Positions 34,978 through 44,278 of a stretch of 64,000 bases of DNA are shown one piece after another. The translations under genes and the position numbers were made by a program. The DNA lies in contig NZ_LIPG01000002.1 of NCBI RefSeq assembly GCF_001905505.1, positions 1,383,360 to 1,447,359 of the forward strand, written 5' to 3'. The number at the start of each line of letters is the position of its first letter. The stretch's first letter is position 1. A model generated the notes under the pieces. It did not search any database and was not told where the DNA came from. It saw only the letters and a program-made list of their open reading frames with translations. This DNA is from Streptomyces sp. CB02058. Lineage in GTDB: Bacteria; Actinomycetota; Actinomycetes; Streptomycetales; Streptomycetaceae.

Positions 34978-35262
34978 ATGAGCTGGTTGTGGGCAATCAT
35001 CGTGGGCCTGGTGCTGGGTGTGATCGCCCGGGCCATCCTGCCGGGCAAGCAGGACATCCCCCTCTGGCTGACGACCGTGTTCGGCATCCTCGGCAGCATC
35101 CTGGGCAACGCGGTCGCGGGCTGGATCGGCGTCAGGGATACCGACGGCATCGACTGGACCCGCCATGTGCTGCAGCTGATCGGTGCCGTGGCCGTCGTCG
35201 GTGTCGGTGACATGGTCTGGCAGTCCGTCAAGGGCAACCGGAACAAGCGGCAGAGAACCTGA
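34978..35262 (+). CDS. GlsB/YeaQ/YmgE family stress-response membrane protein
   Basis: 94 residues from ATG 34978 after CGAGGAGG. The family pattern is MSWLWAIIVGLVLGVIARAILPGKQDIPLWLTTVFGILGSILGN: three short helices with Gly-rich loops (PF04226). Members are induced by envelope or acid stress, but their biochemical role is unknown. It converges on tyrS. Confidence 0.92.
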   Translation: MSWLWAIIVGLVLGVIARAILPGKQDIPLWLTTVFGILGSILGNAVAGWIGVRDTDGIDWTRHVLQLIGAVAVVGVGDMVWQSVKGNRNKRQRT

Positions 35263-35279
35263 CCCCGGGCGGAACGACA

Positions 35280-35316
35280 GTGCGGCCGGCCACGCGAGAC
35301 GCGTGACCGGCCGCAC
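35280..35316. terminator. Bidirectional terminator
   Basis: GTGCGGCCGGCCACGCG and CGCGTGACCGGCCGCAC pair in 16 of 17 positions with loop AGA. It lies between the stops of converging genes. Confidence 0.8.
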
Positions 35317-35333
35317 CGCTGTGCTCTCCCGCC

Positions 35334-36602
35334 TCAGCCGGCGGTGACCTCGACGGCGGCCAGGTTCTTCTTGCCCCGGCGCAGGACCAGCCAGCGTCCG
35401 TGCAGCAGCTCCCCGGCGTCGGGGGCGGTCTCGCCGTCCGTGACCTTCGCGTTGTTCACGTAGGCCCCGCCCTCCTTGACCGTGCGGCGGGCGGCCGACT
35501 TGCTGGCGGACAGCCCGACCTCGACCAGGAGGTCCACCACGGGGCCCAGCTCGGCGACCCTGGCGTGCGGCACCTCCGAGAGGGCGGCGCTCAGCGTCGC
35601 CTCGTCCAGCTCGCCGAGCTCGCCCTGGCCGAACAGCGCCTTCGACGCCGCGATGACCGCCGCGCACTGCGCGCCGCCGTGCACCAGCGTCGTCAGCTCC
35701 TCGGCCAGCGACCGCTGCGCCGAACGCGCCTGCGGGCGCTCCTCGGTGAGCTTCTCCAGCTCCTCGAGCTCCTCGCGGCTCTTGAAGCTGAGGATGCGCA
35801 TGTACGTCGAGATGTCCCGGTCGTCCACATTCAGCCAGAACTGGTAGAACGCGTACGGCGTCGTCATCTCCGGGTCGAGCCAGACGGCGCCGCTCTCGGA
35901 CTTGCCGAACTTGGTGCCGTCGGCCTTCACCATGAGCGGGGTCGCCAGCGCGTGCACCTGCGCACCCGGCTCCAGGCGGTGGATCAGGTCGATGCCCGCG
36001 GTGAGGTTGCCCCACTGGTCGCTGCCGCCCTGCTGGAGGGTGCAGCCGTGGCGCCGGTACAGCTCCAGGTAGTCCATGCCCTGGAGCAGCTGGTAGCTGA
36101 ACTCCGTGTAGCTGATGCCCTCCTGGGACTCCAGCCGGCGGGCCACCGAGTCCTTGGTGAGCATCTTGTTGACCCGGAAGTGCTTGCCGATGTCCCGGAG
36201 GAACTCGATCGCGGACATGCCCGCGGTCCAGTCCAGGTTGTTCACCATCGTGGCGGCGTTCGGGCCCTCGAAGGTGAGGAAGGGCTCGATCTGCCCGCGC
36301 AGCCGCTGGACCCACGCGGCGATGGTCTCCGGGTCGTTCAGCGTGCGCTCGGCGGTCGGCCGCGGGTCACCGATCTGGCCCGTGGCCCCGCCCACCAGGG
36401 CGAGCGGCTTCAGCCCCGCGAGCTGGAGCCGCCGCATGGTGAGCACCTGCACGAGATGGCCGACGTGAAGACTCGCCGCGGTCGGGTCGAACCCGCAATA
36501 GAAGGTGACCGGGCCGTCCGCGAGAGCCTTGCGCAGTGCGTCCTCGTCGGTGGACTGGGCGAACAGCCCACGCCACTTCAGCTCGTCGACGATGTCGGTC
36601 AC
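35334..36602 (-). CDS. tyrS: Tyrosyl-tRNA synthetase
   Basis: 422 residues from GTG 36602 after AGGAGAG. Class I synthetase motifs: HIGH-like [14 protein letters not shown] and KMSKS-like [12 protein letters not shown]. Tyrosine-binding residues are in YCGFDP and [16 protein letters not shown]. The C-terminus is an S4-like RNA-binding domain ([20 protein letters not shown]). Length is normal for bacterial TyrS. A longer in-frame upstream reading lacks a start with a ribosome-binding site. Confidence 0.97.
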   Translation of the reverse strand: MTDIVDELKWRGLFAQSTDEDALRKALADGPVTFYCGFDPTAASLHVGHLVQVLTMRRLQLAGLKPLALVGGATGQIGDPRPTAERTLNDPETIAAWVQRLRGQIEPFLTFEGPNAATMVNNLDWTAGMSAIEFLRDIGKHFRVNKMLTKDSVARRLESQEGISYTEFSYQLLQGMDYLELYRRHGCTLQQGGSDQWGNLTAGIDLIHRLEPGAQVHALATPLMVKADGTKFGKSESGAVWLDPEMTTPYAFYQFWLNVDDRDISTYMRILSFKSREELEELEKLTEERPQARSAQRSLAEELTTLVHGGAQCAAVIAASKALFGQGELGELDEATLSAALSEVPHARVAELGPVVDLLVEVGLSASKSAARRTVKEGGAYVNNAKVTDGETAPDAGELLHGRWLVLRRGKKNLAAVEVTAG

Positions 36603-36655
36603 GGTCGATTCTCTCCTCGGGGGGTTCGGTGGTATGCCGCTCCAGTCTAGGACGG

Positions 36656-38053
36656 TCAGACGCCCCGGCTGACCGAGCTCATGTGGAAGTCCGGGATGCG
36701 CAGCGCCGGCATCGCGGCACGGGTGAACCAGTCGCCCCACTCGCGCGGCAGCGTCCTCTCCGTGCGGCCCGCCTCCGAGGCACGGGACAGCAGCCCGACG
36801 GGGGACTCGTTGAAGCGGAAGTTGTTCACCTCGCCCAGCACCTCGCCGTCCTCCACCAGATAGACCCCGTCCCTGGTCAGACCGGTCAGCAGCAGCGTGG
36901 CCGGATCCACCTCCCGGATGTACCAGAGGCAGGTCAGCAGCAGCGCCCGGCCGGTCGTCGCGGCGACCATCTCCTCGAGGGACCGCTCACCGCCGCCGTC
37001 CAGCACCAGGTTGTCCATCGCCGGGGCCACCGGCAGGTTTGTCAGCCCGGCGGAGTGCCGGGTGGTGGTCAGCCGCTCCAGCTTGCCGCCCTTGATCCAG
37101 TCGGTCGGCGCCAGCGGCAGCCCGTTGTCGAAGACCGACGAGTCGTCCCCGGAGGCGTGCGCGATCACGAAAGGAGCCGACTCCAGCCCCGGAGCGTGCG
37201 GATCGCTTCGCAGGTTCAGCGGCAGTTCGGAGAGCGTCTCGCCGATCCGCGTCCCGCCGCCCGGCCGGGAGAAGACCGTACGGCCCTCCGTCGCGTCCCG
37301 GGCACCCGCCGACCAGTACTGGTAGATCAGCAGATCGGCCACCGCGGTCGGCGGCAGCAGAGTCTCGTACCGCCCGGCGGGCAGCTCGATACGGCGCTCC
37401 GCCCAGCCGAGGCGCTGCGCCAGTTCCGCGTCCAGGGCCGCCGGGTCGACGTCCTTGAAGTCCCGGGTGGCCCTGCCCGCCCAGGCGGACCGGGTCCGGT
37501 CCGGGGACTTGGCGTTCAGCTCCAGCGTCCCGTTCGGCTGGTCGTGGCGCAGCCGCACCCCCGTCGACGTACCGAGATACGTCGAGTTCAGCTGGTGGTG
37601 GGCGAAGCCGTACAGCTCACGGCCGCCCGAGCGCGCGCGGGCGAAGGCCTCGCCCAGTGCCGGGGCGAAGTCGGCGAAGACGTCGGAGCCCGTCTCCGCC
37701 GGGGCGTCCGTGAAGGCGGCGGACACCGGGATGCCGGAGACCAGCGGCTGCGCGTCCTCGGCCGGCCCGGCGCCGCGCGCGGCGGCCTCGGCGGCCCGCA
37801 CGAGCGGCTCCAGGTCGTCGGCGGTGACGGCCGAGCGCGACACCACACCGGACGCGGTCCCCTCGGCGCCGTCCACGGTCGCGATCACGGTCAGGGTCCG
37901 CCCCCGCGTCACCCCGTTCGTGGTGAGCGCGTTGCCGGCCCAGCGCAGATTGGCGGAGGAGTTCTCGTCCGCGATGACCACACAGCCGTCGGCGGTGGAC
38001 AGCTCCAGTGCGCGCTCGACGATCTCGTACGGCTTGCTGTTTCGCCTGCTCAT
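36656..38053 (-). CDS. tldE: TldE/PmbA-type metallopeptidase subunit
   Basis: 465 residues of the TldD/PmbA family (PF01523). Family segments are [43 protein letters not shown] and [13 protein letters not shown]. It lacks the HExxxH zinc motif, as the E subunit does. With TldD it forms a heterodimeric peptidase that degrades unfolded peptides and matures some modified peptides. In relatives it directly follows tldD; here 1.55 kb with an integrase gene separates them, so tldE needs its own promoter. Confidence 0.94.
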   Translation of the reverse strand: MSRRNSKPYEIVERALELSTADGCVVIADENSSANLRWAGNALTTNGVTRGRTLTVIATVDGAEGTASGVVSRSAVTADDLEPLVRAAEAAARGAGPAEDAQPLVSGIPVSAAFTDAPAETGSDVFADFAPALGEAFARARSGGRELYGFAHHQLNSTYLGTSTGVRLRHDQPNGTLELNAKSPDRTRSAWAGRATRDFKDVDPAALDAELAQRLGWAERRIELPAGRYETLLPPTAVADLLIYQYWSAGARDATEGRTVFSRPGGGTRIGETLSELPLNLRSDPHAPGLESAPFVIAHASGDDSSVFDNGLPLAPTDWIKGGKLERLTTTRHSAGLTNLPVAPAMDNLVLDGGGERSLEEMVAATTGRALLLTCLWYIREVDPATLLLTGLTRDGVYLVEDGEVLGEVNNFRFNESPVGLLSRASEAGRTERTLPREWGDWFTRAAMPALRIPDFHMSSVSRGV

Positions 38054-38352
38054 CGACTGTCTCCAGGGGTGTGGACATGAGAATTACCGTGGCCGGGCCG
38101 TCGTGCTGCCCCACCAGGTCGACAGTGCTTGGGCGCGCCGTATCGATGGTGGCAAGGCTTCGGATGAGGGGAGCAGCTTATCTGCCGCAGACCCGGGGGT
38201 CTCGCCTTTTTGTTCGGGTGGATTCGAAATCGCATGTCGCATTCATGTTCGACGCGAACTCTGTCGTGTGAGAGCTGAATTGGATATCTGCTGTCGAGTG
38301 CGTAGCTTCGTTGCGGATGTGTGGCCAATCGATATGCATGAGGTGAATTGGC
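38054..38352. other. 299-bp foreign-looking gap upstream of integrase
   Basis: The region between the tldE start and the integrase start is distinctly richer in A/T from about 38200 on (for example ATTCATG, GAATTGG, ATATGC). I see no gene. By eye I find no clear direct repeat matching the tldD end. A promoter for tldE must lie here on the minus strand but cannot be assigned. Confidence 0.5.
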
Positions 38353-39678
38353 GTGGCGGCTATCAGTCACGAGGACTGCGACTGCCCGGGGCGCAGGAAG
38401 CCGGACTGCGCTCATTTGACGTACCGCGTGGCGTACCGCGAGGCAGGCGTGGTGCGTGAGGTTCCGTTCAAGCGGTTGGAAGATGCGGAATCCTTCGCGA
38501 TCGGTGTCGAACGGCGCAAGGACTTGGGGGCGCGACTCGACCCCGCGGCTGGACGGAGGGATTTCGCGGATGTCTGGGGCGAGTGGGTCGAGGCCGGAGC
38601 CCTTGAAGAGTCCACGCGGCGGAACTACCAGAGCGTGTATGGCAACCACTTTGCGCAGACATTCGGATCCATCGAGATGGCCGACATCACGCCTGTGGAC
38701 ATTGAACACTGGGAGGCGGAGCAGCAGAGGCGTGGCTATGCGGAGAACGGCATCCGAGGGCGCAAGAACGTCCTCTCGTCCGTATTCAACTATGCGGTGA
38801 CGGCCGAGATCATCGGTCGGAACCCTGGCCGCAAGGTAAATCCTCACCGGCGTGCCGGGAGGCCACTGACCCCGATCGCCGACGCCGACATCCCCGCCAT
38901 GGAGGAGGTGATGGGGATCATCGCGGAGACCCCGAAGCTGATCCGCGCCGGATTCTGGGCGATGGCTGGATGCGGGCTGCGCCCGGGTGAGGCCCTGGCG
39001 GTGTCGGATGCCTCGATGGACTGGGATCGCGGCATCATCGCGGTGGACCACCAGGTGTCGGCGTACGGGTGCCAGGAGATCTCCGGATCCCGCCGCGGTG
39101 TGAAGCGTGGGACCAAGAGCCGTGCTTCGGGCGAGGTGCGAAAGGCTCCTGTCCCTCACTCGATCCGCCAGGTCCTCAACGACCATGTCGCCGCCTACGG
39201 GGTGTGGGGGGACAGGGGATGGTTCTTCGAATCCCCCCGTCTGAATGACCGGCATCCGTCGTACGACTGGTTCCTGGCACAGTTCAAGGAGGCCGCCACG
39301 GCTGCGGGGACACCGCAGTACACCCCCAAGAGTTTCCGGCACTTCTTCGTCTCCGAGGCGATCCACTCCGGTATCCCACTGTTCGAAATTGCTGCATGGG
39401 TCGGACACCGGACCACTCGCACGACTGAACTGATCTACGGACATCTGGTGCGAAGGTCGATGCACCGAGGGGCGCTCGTGATGCACAACCGCCTTGGGCT
39501 GGATCTCGCGTCTCTGCGGGGCAGCGTCCCGTTGCCGGGGTCGCCTGTCGATGACGCCAACGCCGGTGTTCGGGGCGAGGCCGTGCAGATGCATATCGCG
39601 GCCGATCAGGAACGCCCGGACTCGTCCGAGGTGTTGAGGATGTTCACGCCCCGGAACACTGCTGTCGGGCATCCGTGA
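38353..39678 (+). CDS. int: Tyrosine recombinase (site-specific integrase)
   Basis: 441 residues from GTG 38353 after GAGGTG. An N-terminal arm-binding part (CDCPGRRKPDCAHLTYRVAYRE) is followed by a SAM-like core-binding domain (about 60-160) and the catalytic domain (160-400). Catalytic Arg I is in AMAGCGLRPGEALA. Box II reads TPKSFRHFF: Lys occupies the usual His position before Arg. The C-terminal box is AWVGHRTTRTTELIYGHLV with the nucleophile Tyr. The protein is complete. Base composition is lower in GC than in its neighbours. No excisionase or replication genes accompany it. Confidence 0.93.
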   Translation: MAAISHEDCDCPGRRKPDCAHLTYRVAYREAGVVREVPFKRLEDAESFAIGVERRKDLGARLDPAAGRRDFADVWGEWVEAGALEESTRRNYQSVYGNHFAQTFGSIEMADITPVDIEHWEAEQQRRGYAENGIRGRKNVLSSVFNYAVTAEIIGRNPGRKVNPHRRAGRPLTPIADADIPAMEEVMGIIAETPKLIRAGFWAMAGCGLRPGEALAVSDASMDWDRGIIAVDHQVSAYGCQEISGSRRGVKRGTKSRASGEVRKAPVPHSIRQVLNDHVAAYGVWGDRGWFFESPRLNDRHPSYDWFLAQFKEAATAAGTPQYTPKSFRHFFVSEAIHSGIPLFEIAAWVGHRTTRTTELIYGHLVRRSMHRGALVMHNRLGLDLASLRGSVPLPGSPVDDANAGVRGEAVQMHIAADQERPDSSEVLRMFTPRNTAVGHP

Positions 39679-41132
39679 GAGACGGCCGCAACCTGGCCGG
39701 GCTGAGCCTTCCCGCAGTTGAACGCCCCGCCGAGGACGTATGTCTGAGGCCCGCCGACGGCCGTCATCGACCCCCAGAAATCCGGGGTCGTCCCCTGGTA
39801 GGCAACATCCCGGACCTGGCCGGCGAGACGGCCGTCCCGGATCGCATACGCCCGTTGCTGCGTGAACTGGAAGTTGTACCTCTGCATGTCGATCGACCAG
39901 GACCGGTCGCCGACCACGTAGATCCCGCGCTCGACGCCGCCGATCAGGTCCTCCGTGGAGAGCCCGCCCGGATCCGGCTTCAGCGACACGTTCGCCATGC
40001 GCTGCACGGGGACGTGCTCCGGCGAGTCGGCGTACGCGCAGCCGTTGGACCGGCCCAGTCCCGTCAGCTTCGCGATCCGGCGGTCCGTCTGGTAGCCCAC
40101 CAGGGTCCCGTCCTTGACCAGGTCCCAGGACTGCGCCTCGACGCCCTCGTCGTCGTAACCGACGGTCGCGAGGCCGTGCTCGGCGGTGCGGTCGCCCGTC
40201 ACGTTCATCGCGGGGGAGCCGTACGCCAGCTTCCCCAGCTGGTCGAAGGTGGCGAACGACGTGCCCGCGTACGCCGCCTCGTAACCCAGCGCGCGGTCCA
40301 GCTCGGTGGCGTGGCCGATCGACTCGTGGATGGTCAGCCAGAGGTTCGACGGGTCGACGACCAGGTCGTACGTCCCCGCCTCGACGCTCGGCGCCCGCAT
40401 CTTCTCGGCCAGCAGTCCGGGAATGCGCTCCAGTTCGGAGTCCCAGTCCCAGCCGGTGCCCGTCAGGTACTCCCAGCCCCGGCCCACCGGCGGCGCGATC
40501 GTCCGCATGGAGTCGAACTCACCGGTCGTGCCGTCCACGGCCACCGCGGTCAGCTGCGGATGCACCCGCACCCGCTGCTGGGTGGTGACGGTGCCCGCCG
40601 TGTCCGCGTAGAACTTGTTCTCGTGAACGGTCATCAGGGAGGCGTCCACATGCGCGACCCCGTCCGCCGCCAGCAGCCGCGCGCTCCACTCCGCGAGCAG
40701 CCCGGCCTTCTCCTCGGCCGGTACGGAGAACGGGTCGACGTCGTACGCCGACACCCAGGTCCGCTCGCCGTGCACCGGCTCGTCGGCGAGCTCCACCCGC
40801 TCGTCCGACCCGGCCGCCGCGATCACCTTCGCCGACAGCTTGGCCATGGCCACGGCCTGCGAGGCCACCTTCGCGGCGGCGTCCATCGTCAGGTCGACCC
40901 CGGACGCGAACCCCCACGCCCCGCCGTGCACCACCCGGACGGCGAACCCGAGATCGGTGGTGTCCGACGTCCCGGAGGGCCGTGCGTCCCGCAGCCGCCA
41001 GGAGGCGCCGCGCACCCGCTCCAGCCGGAAGTCCGCGTGTACGGCACCGAGCGCCCGGGCGCGGGCGAGCGCCGCGTCGGCGAGGGCACGCAAGGGCAGG
41101 GCCAGGAACGACTGATCTACCTCGTGGGCCAC
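39606..41132 (-). CDS. tldD: TldD-type metallopeptidase subunit
   Basis: 508 residues with the zinc motif HESIGHATELDRALGYEAAYAG and the C-terminal QRMANVSLKPDPGGLSTEDLI and GGAFNCGKAQPGQVAAVSHGCP regions of TldD. It is the catalytic half of the TldD/TldE peptidase. The last codons (NTSDESGRS) differ from the usual end I recall (close to NTxQEAGR), which fits replacement of the native 3' end by element DNA. The start is ATG 41132. The 3' end overlaps the integrase gene by 73 bases. Confidence 0.94.
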   Translation of the reverse strand: MAHEVDQSFLALPLRALADAALARARALGAVHADFRLERVRGASWRLRDARPSGTSDTTDLGFAVRVVHGGAWGFASGVDLTMDAAAKVASQAVAMAKLSAKVIAAAGSDERVELADEPVHGERTWVSAYDVDPFSVPAEEKAGLLAEWSARLLAADGVAHVDASLMTVHENKFYADTAGTVTTQQRVRVHPQLTAVAVDGTTGEFDSMRTIAPPVGRGWEYLTGTGWDWDSELERIPGLLAEKMRAPSVEAGTYDLVVDPSNLWLTIHESIGHATELDRALGYEAAYAGTSFATFDQLGKLAYGSPAMNVTGDRTAEHGLATVGYDDEGVEAQSWDLVKDGTLVGYQTDRRIAKLTGLGRSNGCAYADSPEHVPVQRMANVSLKPDPGGLSTEDLIGGVERGIYVVGDRSWSIDMQRYNFQFTQQRAYAIRDGRLAGQVRDVAYQGTTPDFWGSMTAVGGPQTYVLGGAFNCGKAQPGQVAAVSHGCPTAVFRGVNILNTSDESGRS

Positions 41133-41352
41133 GCGGGCCTCCCCTTCTCCACCTCAGAAATGTCCTCGCAGTGAATCATGGGGGGTCGAGGTGTCCCCGC
41201 GCGCTCGTTTTACGTTCCCGGGTCCGAGCCGGACCCTTCTGTAGGGATCCGACAGTCGCGGCCCGGCGGCGCTGTCAGAGGCCGATTCCCTGGAAGCGGG
41301 GTGGTACCGATAGGTTTTCGAGGTACCAGACCGCCAAGGAAAGGGTGATCCG

Positions 41353-42072
41353 TTGAGCCGCTCGGTTCTCGTCACCGGAGGAAACCGGGGCATCGGCCTC
41401 GCCATCGCCCGCGCCTTCGCCGACAACGGCGACAAGGTCGCCATCACCTACCGCTCGGGTGAGCCGCCGCAGGCGCTCACCGAGGCCGGGGTTCTGGCCG
41501 TCCGGTGCGACATCACCGACACCGAGCAGGTGGAGCAGGCCTACAAGGAGATCGAGGAGAAGCACGGTCCCGTGGAGGTGCTGGTCGCCAACGCCGGCAT
41601 CACCAAGGACCAGTTGCTGATGCGGATGTCCGAGGACGACTTCACGTCCGTGCTCGACACCAACCTCACCGGCACCTTCCGCGTCGTCAAGCGCGCCAAC
41701 CGCGGGATGCTGCGCGCCAAGAAGGGCCGCGTCGTCCTGATCTCCTCGGTCGTCGGCCTCCTCGGCTCGGCCGGACAGGCCAACTACGCGGCGTCCAAGG
41801 CGGGCCTCGTCGGCTTCGCCCGGTCGCTCGCCCGTGAGCTCGGCTCGCGGAACATCACCTTCAACGTCGTCGCACCCGGGTTCGTCGACACCGACATGAC
41901 CCAGGTGCTCACCGACGAGCAGCGCAAGGGCATCGTGTCGCAGGTGCCGCTCGGCCGCTACGCGCAGCCCGCCGAGATCGCCGCCGCGGTGCGCTTCCTC
42001 GCGTCCGACGACGCGTCGTACATCACTGGAGCCGTCATCCCCGTTGACGGCGGATTGGGCATGGGTCACTGA
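41353..42072 (+). CDS. fabG: 3-oxoacyl-[acyl-carrier-protein] reductase FabG (MabA-like)
   Basis: 239 residues, starting at TTG 41353 after GGAAAGGG. SDR motifs: TGGNRGIGLAIA (cofactor), NAGITKDQLLMRM, SSVVGLLGSAGQANYAASK (Ser-Tyr-Lys) and PGFVDTDMT. It is the beta-ketoacyl reductase of type II fatty-acid synthesis and forms an operon with fabI (5 bases apart), the same order as mabA-inhA in mycobacteria. The TTG start may keep its level below fabI. Confidence 0.95.
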   Translation: MSRSVLVTGGNRGIGLAIARAFADNGDKVAITYRSGEPPQALTEAGVLAVRCDITDTEQVEQAYKEIEEKHGPVEVLVANAGITKDQLLMRMSEDDFTSVLDTNLTGTFRVVKRANRGMLRAKKGRVVLISSVVGLLGSAGQANYAASKAGLVGFARSLARELGSRNITFNVVAPGFVDTDMTQVLTDEQRKGIVSQVPLGRYAQPAEIAAAVRFLASDDASYITGAVIPVDGGLGMGH

Positions 42073-42077
42073 TCACC

Positions 42078-42845
42078 ATGAGCGGAATTCTCGACGGCAA
42101 GCGCATCCTCATCACCGGGGTGCTGATGGAGTCGTCCATCGCGTTCCACACCGCGAAGGTGGCCCAGGAGCAGGGCGCCGAGGTCATCCTGACGGCCTTT
42201 CCCCGGCCGACGCTGACCGAGCGCATCGCCAAGAAGCTTCCGAAGCCCGTCAAGGTCCTCGAGCTCGACGTCACCAACGACGAGCACCTCGACCGGCTCG
42301 CGGGCCTGGTCAAGGAGGAGCTCGGCTCGCTCGACGGCGTCGTGCACTCCATCGGCTTCGCGCCGCAGGACGCCCTCGGTGGCAACTTCCTGAACACGCC
42401 CTTCGACTCGGTCGCCACCGCGATGCACGTCTCGGCGTTCTCGCTGAAGTCGCTCGCCATGGCCTGCAGGCCGCTGATGGCGGACGGCGGCTCGATCGTC
42501 GGCCTCACCTTCGACGCGCAGTTCGCCTGGCCCCAGTACGACTGGATGGGCCCGGCCAAGGCCGCGCTGGAGGCCACCTCCCGCTACCTCGCCCGTGACC
42601 TGGGCAAGGACAGCATCCGCTGCAACCTGATCTCCGCCGGACCGCTCGGCTCCATGGCCGCCAAGTCCATCCCGGGCTTCAGCGAGCTCGCGGACGTCTG
42701 GAACCACCGCTCCCCGCTGGAGTGGAACATGACCGACCCGGAGCCGGCCGGCCGCGGTGTCGTGGCGCTGCTCTCGGACTTCTTCCCCAAGACGACGGGC
42801 GAGATCATCCACGTCGACGGCGGCGTGCACATGATGGGCGCCTGA
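42078..42845 (+). CDS. fabI: Enoyl-[acyl-carrier-protein] reductase FabI/InhA
   Basis: 255 residues. The atypical SDR pattern of FabI is present: cofactor region ILITGVLMESSIAFHTA, HSIGFAPQDALGG, and active site YDWMGPAKAALEA (Tyr-x6-Lys). The mid-part closely resembles InhA. The reaction is NADH-dependent reduction of enoyl-ACP, the last step of the elongation cycle. A strong terminator follows. Confidence 0.95.
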   Translation: MSGILDGKRILITGVLMESSIAFHTAKVAQEQGAEVILTAFPRPTLTERIAKKLPKPVKVLELDVTNDEHLDRLAGLVKEELGSLDGVVHSIGFAPQDALGGNFLNTPFDSVATAMHVSAFSLKSLAMACRPLMADGGSIVGLTFDAQFAWPQYDWMGPAKAALEATSRYLARDLGKDSIRCNLISAGPLGSMAAKSIPGFSELADVWNHRSPLEWNMTDPEPAGRGVVALLSDFFPKTTGEIIHVDGGVHMMGA

Positions 42846-42859
42846 CGCCCACGCCTCAC

Positions 42860-42900
42860 CGACGGCCGCGCACCCCCTCGCCGGGGGTGCGCGGCCGTCG
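42860..42900 (+). terminator. fabG-fabI operon terminator
   Basis: Perfect 18-base arms starting CGACGGCCGCGCACCCCC with a 5-base loop, 15 bases after the fabI stop. Confidence 0.85.
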
Positions 42901-43023
42901 CGCGTCCGGGGCCCGTCCGCCCCGCCTGACCGGCCTTTCCGCCCTCGAGTCGAAAAGATGGCCGTTCCACCGCAGACTGTGGTGGAACCGGACTTCTGGT
43001 CAGGCTGTGGGGAGGAGATCGCT

Positions 43024-43395
43024 GTGCGCTCCACACGTCGCCGAACCTGGGCCCTGCTCGTAGCGGCGGCCGTGGTCGCGGGATTCCTGGCCCCTGTGGC
43101 CGTGAGCGCGGCCAACCGGGCCGGGAGCGGGGCCCGGGCCCCCCTCGCGCCGGAGCCCGAACCGGCGGGCGCCGAATGCCGTACGTCCGTCGAGGGCTCC
43201 CGGGTCATCGCCTACTGCCACAACCCGTACCCCACCACCGATCTCGTCCGGCTCCACACCGAGTGCGAGCGCTGGTGGGACGTCGACGCCGACGGCGGGG
43301 CGGTCGCGGTGCAGCCGGGCCGGACGGTCAAGCTGGAGGACCGCTGCTGGAAAGAGGTCGGCTCGGCCTGGGTCAGCCACTCGGTGAGCCCCTGA
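43024..43395 (+). CDS. Small secreted protein of unknown function
   Basis: 123 residues from GTG 43024 after GGGGAGGAG. A Sec-type signal peptide is likely (RSTRRRTWALLVAAAVVAGFLAPVAVSA). The mature part has four Cys (AECRTS, AYCHNP, HTECERWW, DRCWKE), which can form two disulfides, and a Trp pair. I know no family. It stands alone, just before a low-complexity repeat. Confidence 0.72.
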   Translation: MRSTRRRTWALLVAAAVVAGFLAPVAVSAANRAGSGARAPLAPEPEPAGAECRTSVEGSRVIAYCHNPYPTTDLVRLHTECERWWDVDADGGAVAVQPGRTVKLEDRCWKEVGSAWVSHSVSP

Positions 43396-43499
43396 GCCCC
43401 TGAGCCCCTGGGCCCTGGGTCCCTGAGGCCCCTGAGCTTCCGGGCTCTGGGCTCCCGCGCTTCGGGCTCCTGGGTTCCCGCTTCGGGCCCTGGGCTCCT
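43384..43499. repeat. Degenerate CCCTGAG/GGGCTC repeat tract
   Basis: GAGCCCCT is repeated three times from about 43386, after which related GGGCTCC/CCTGGG words continue to 43499. It fills the whole gap between the secreted protein and the GntR gene and contains both ends' stop codons. It may arise by slippage; stacked hairpins could also act as a terminator. Confidence 0.6.
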
Positions 43500-44172
43500 A
43501 GACCGGCTCCCGCAGACAGTCCATGGCATGCGCCGAGGCCTCGGCGGCCGCCGTCTCCGCGTCGCCCGTCCGGATCGCCTCGACGAGCCGCGTGTGGTCC
43601 ATGAGCTCCTCCGGCCTCAGCACCGGACCCACGTCGTCGCGCAGATAGTCGCGGAGCAGGTTGTTCAGGTCGGCGTAGAGCTCGGTCAGCACGTCGTTGT
43701 GCGCGGCTGCGACCACGGCGAGGTGCAGGGTCGCGTCCGCGGCCACGAACGCCTCCGCGTCCCCGGAAGCCCAGGTCTCCTCGCGCCGCGCCATCAACGC
43801 GTCCAGCTGCCTCATGTCCCGCTCGGTACGCCGCAGAGCGGCGAGCCGGGCCGCCGAGGACTCCAGCGTGGAGCGCAGCTCCGCCACGTGCCGGGGGTCG
43901 GCGTCCGCGAACCTGCGCTGCATCACCCCGGCCAGCTCACTGGTCGCCACCACATACGTGCCGGAGCCCTGGCGGATGTCCAGGAGCCCGTTGTGCGCCA
44001 GGGCGCGCACCGCCTCGCGCACCGTGTTGCGGGCGACCCCCAGCTGTTCGACCAGCTCGGGCTCGGTGGGGATCCGAGAGCCGACGGGCCACTCGCCGGC
44101 GGTGATCTGGTTCCTCAGCTGGGCAATCACCTGGTCGGCGAGAGCCGAACGCCGCGGGGATGTGAGCGCCAT
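43498..44172 (-). CDS. GntR/FadR-family transcriptional regulator
   Basis: 224 residues from ATG 44172 after AGGAGC. The winged HTH is at about 10-70 (ALADQVIAQLRNQITAGEWPVGSRIPTEPELVEQLGVARNTVREAVRALAHNGLL). The C-terminal helical FCD ligand-binding domain carries conserved polar residues (RSTLESSAARLAA, DATLHLAVVAAAHN, DHTRLVEAIRTGD). It is divergent from a CynX-type MFS gene with an inverted repeat between them, so it probably represses that carrier and itself. The ligand is unknown. Confidence 0.93.
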   Translation of the reverse strand: MALTSPRRSALADQVIAQLRNQITAGEWPVGSRIPTEPELVEQLGVARNTVREAVRALAHNGLLDIRQGSGTYVVATSELAGVMQRRFADADPRHVAELRSTLESSAARLAALRRTERDMRQLDALMARREETWASGDAEAFVAADATLHLAVVAAAHNDVLTELYADLNNLLRDYLRDDVGPVLRPEELMDHTRLVEAIRTGDAETAAAEASAHAMDCLREPV

Positions 44173-44278
44173 GCTGCTCCTTGCTCGTGTTCCGGAAGGG
44201 GTCGTCCGGGAGGTGCGGGCCCGTCGGATCGTCTCCCCGATTGTCTCAGGGCGAGACGAGAGGTGGACAGTCAATCAT

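Larger units (their letters stand above)
38054..39678. mobile_element. Integrase-only insertion in the tldD-tldE operon
   Basis: About 1.55 kb of lower-GC DNA lies between tldE and tldD, genes that are adjacent in related genomes. It holds only one tyrosine integrase gene, whose last 73 bases overlap the end of tldD on the other strand. That places the attachment site in the tldD 3' end. It looks like a remnant of an integrative plasmid or prophage. Limits are approximate. Confidence 0.65.

Noticed and set aside
38050..39672. A 540-codon open frame on the minus strand antisense to the integrase
   Set aside because: It resembles no protein, mirrors the codon bias of the integrase frame and covers a complete recombinase on the other strand.
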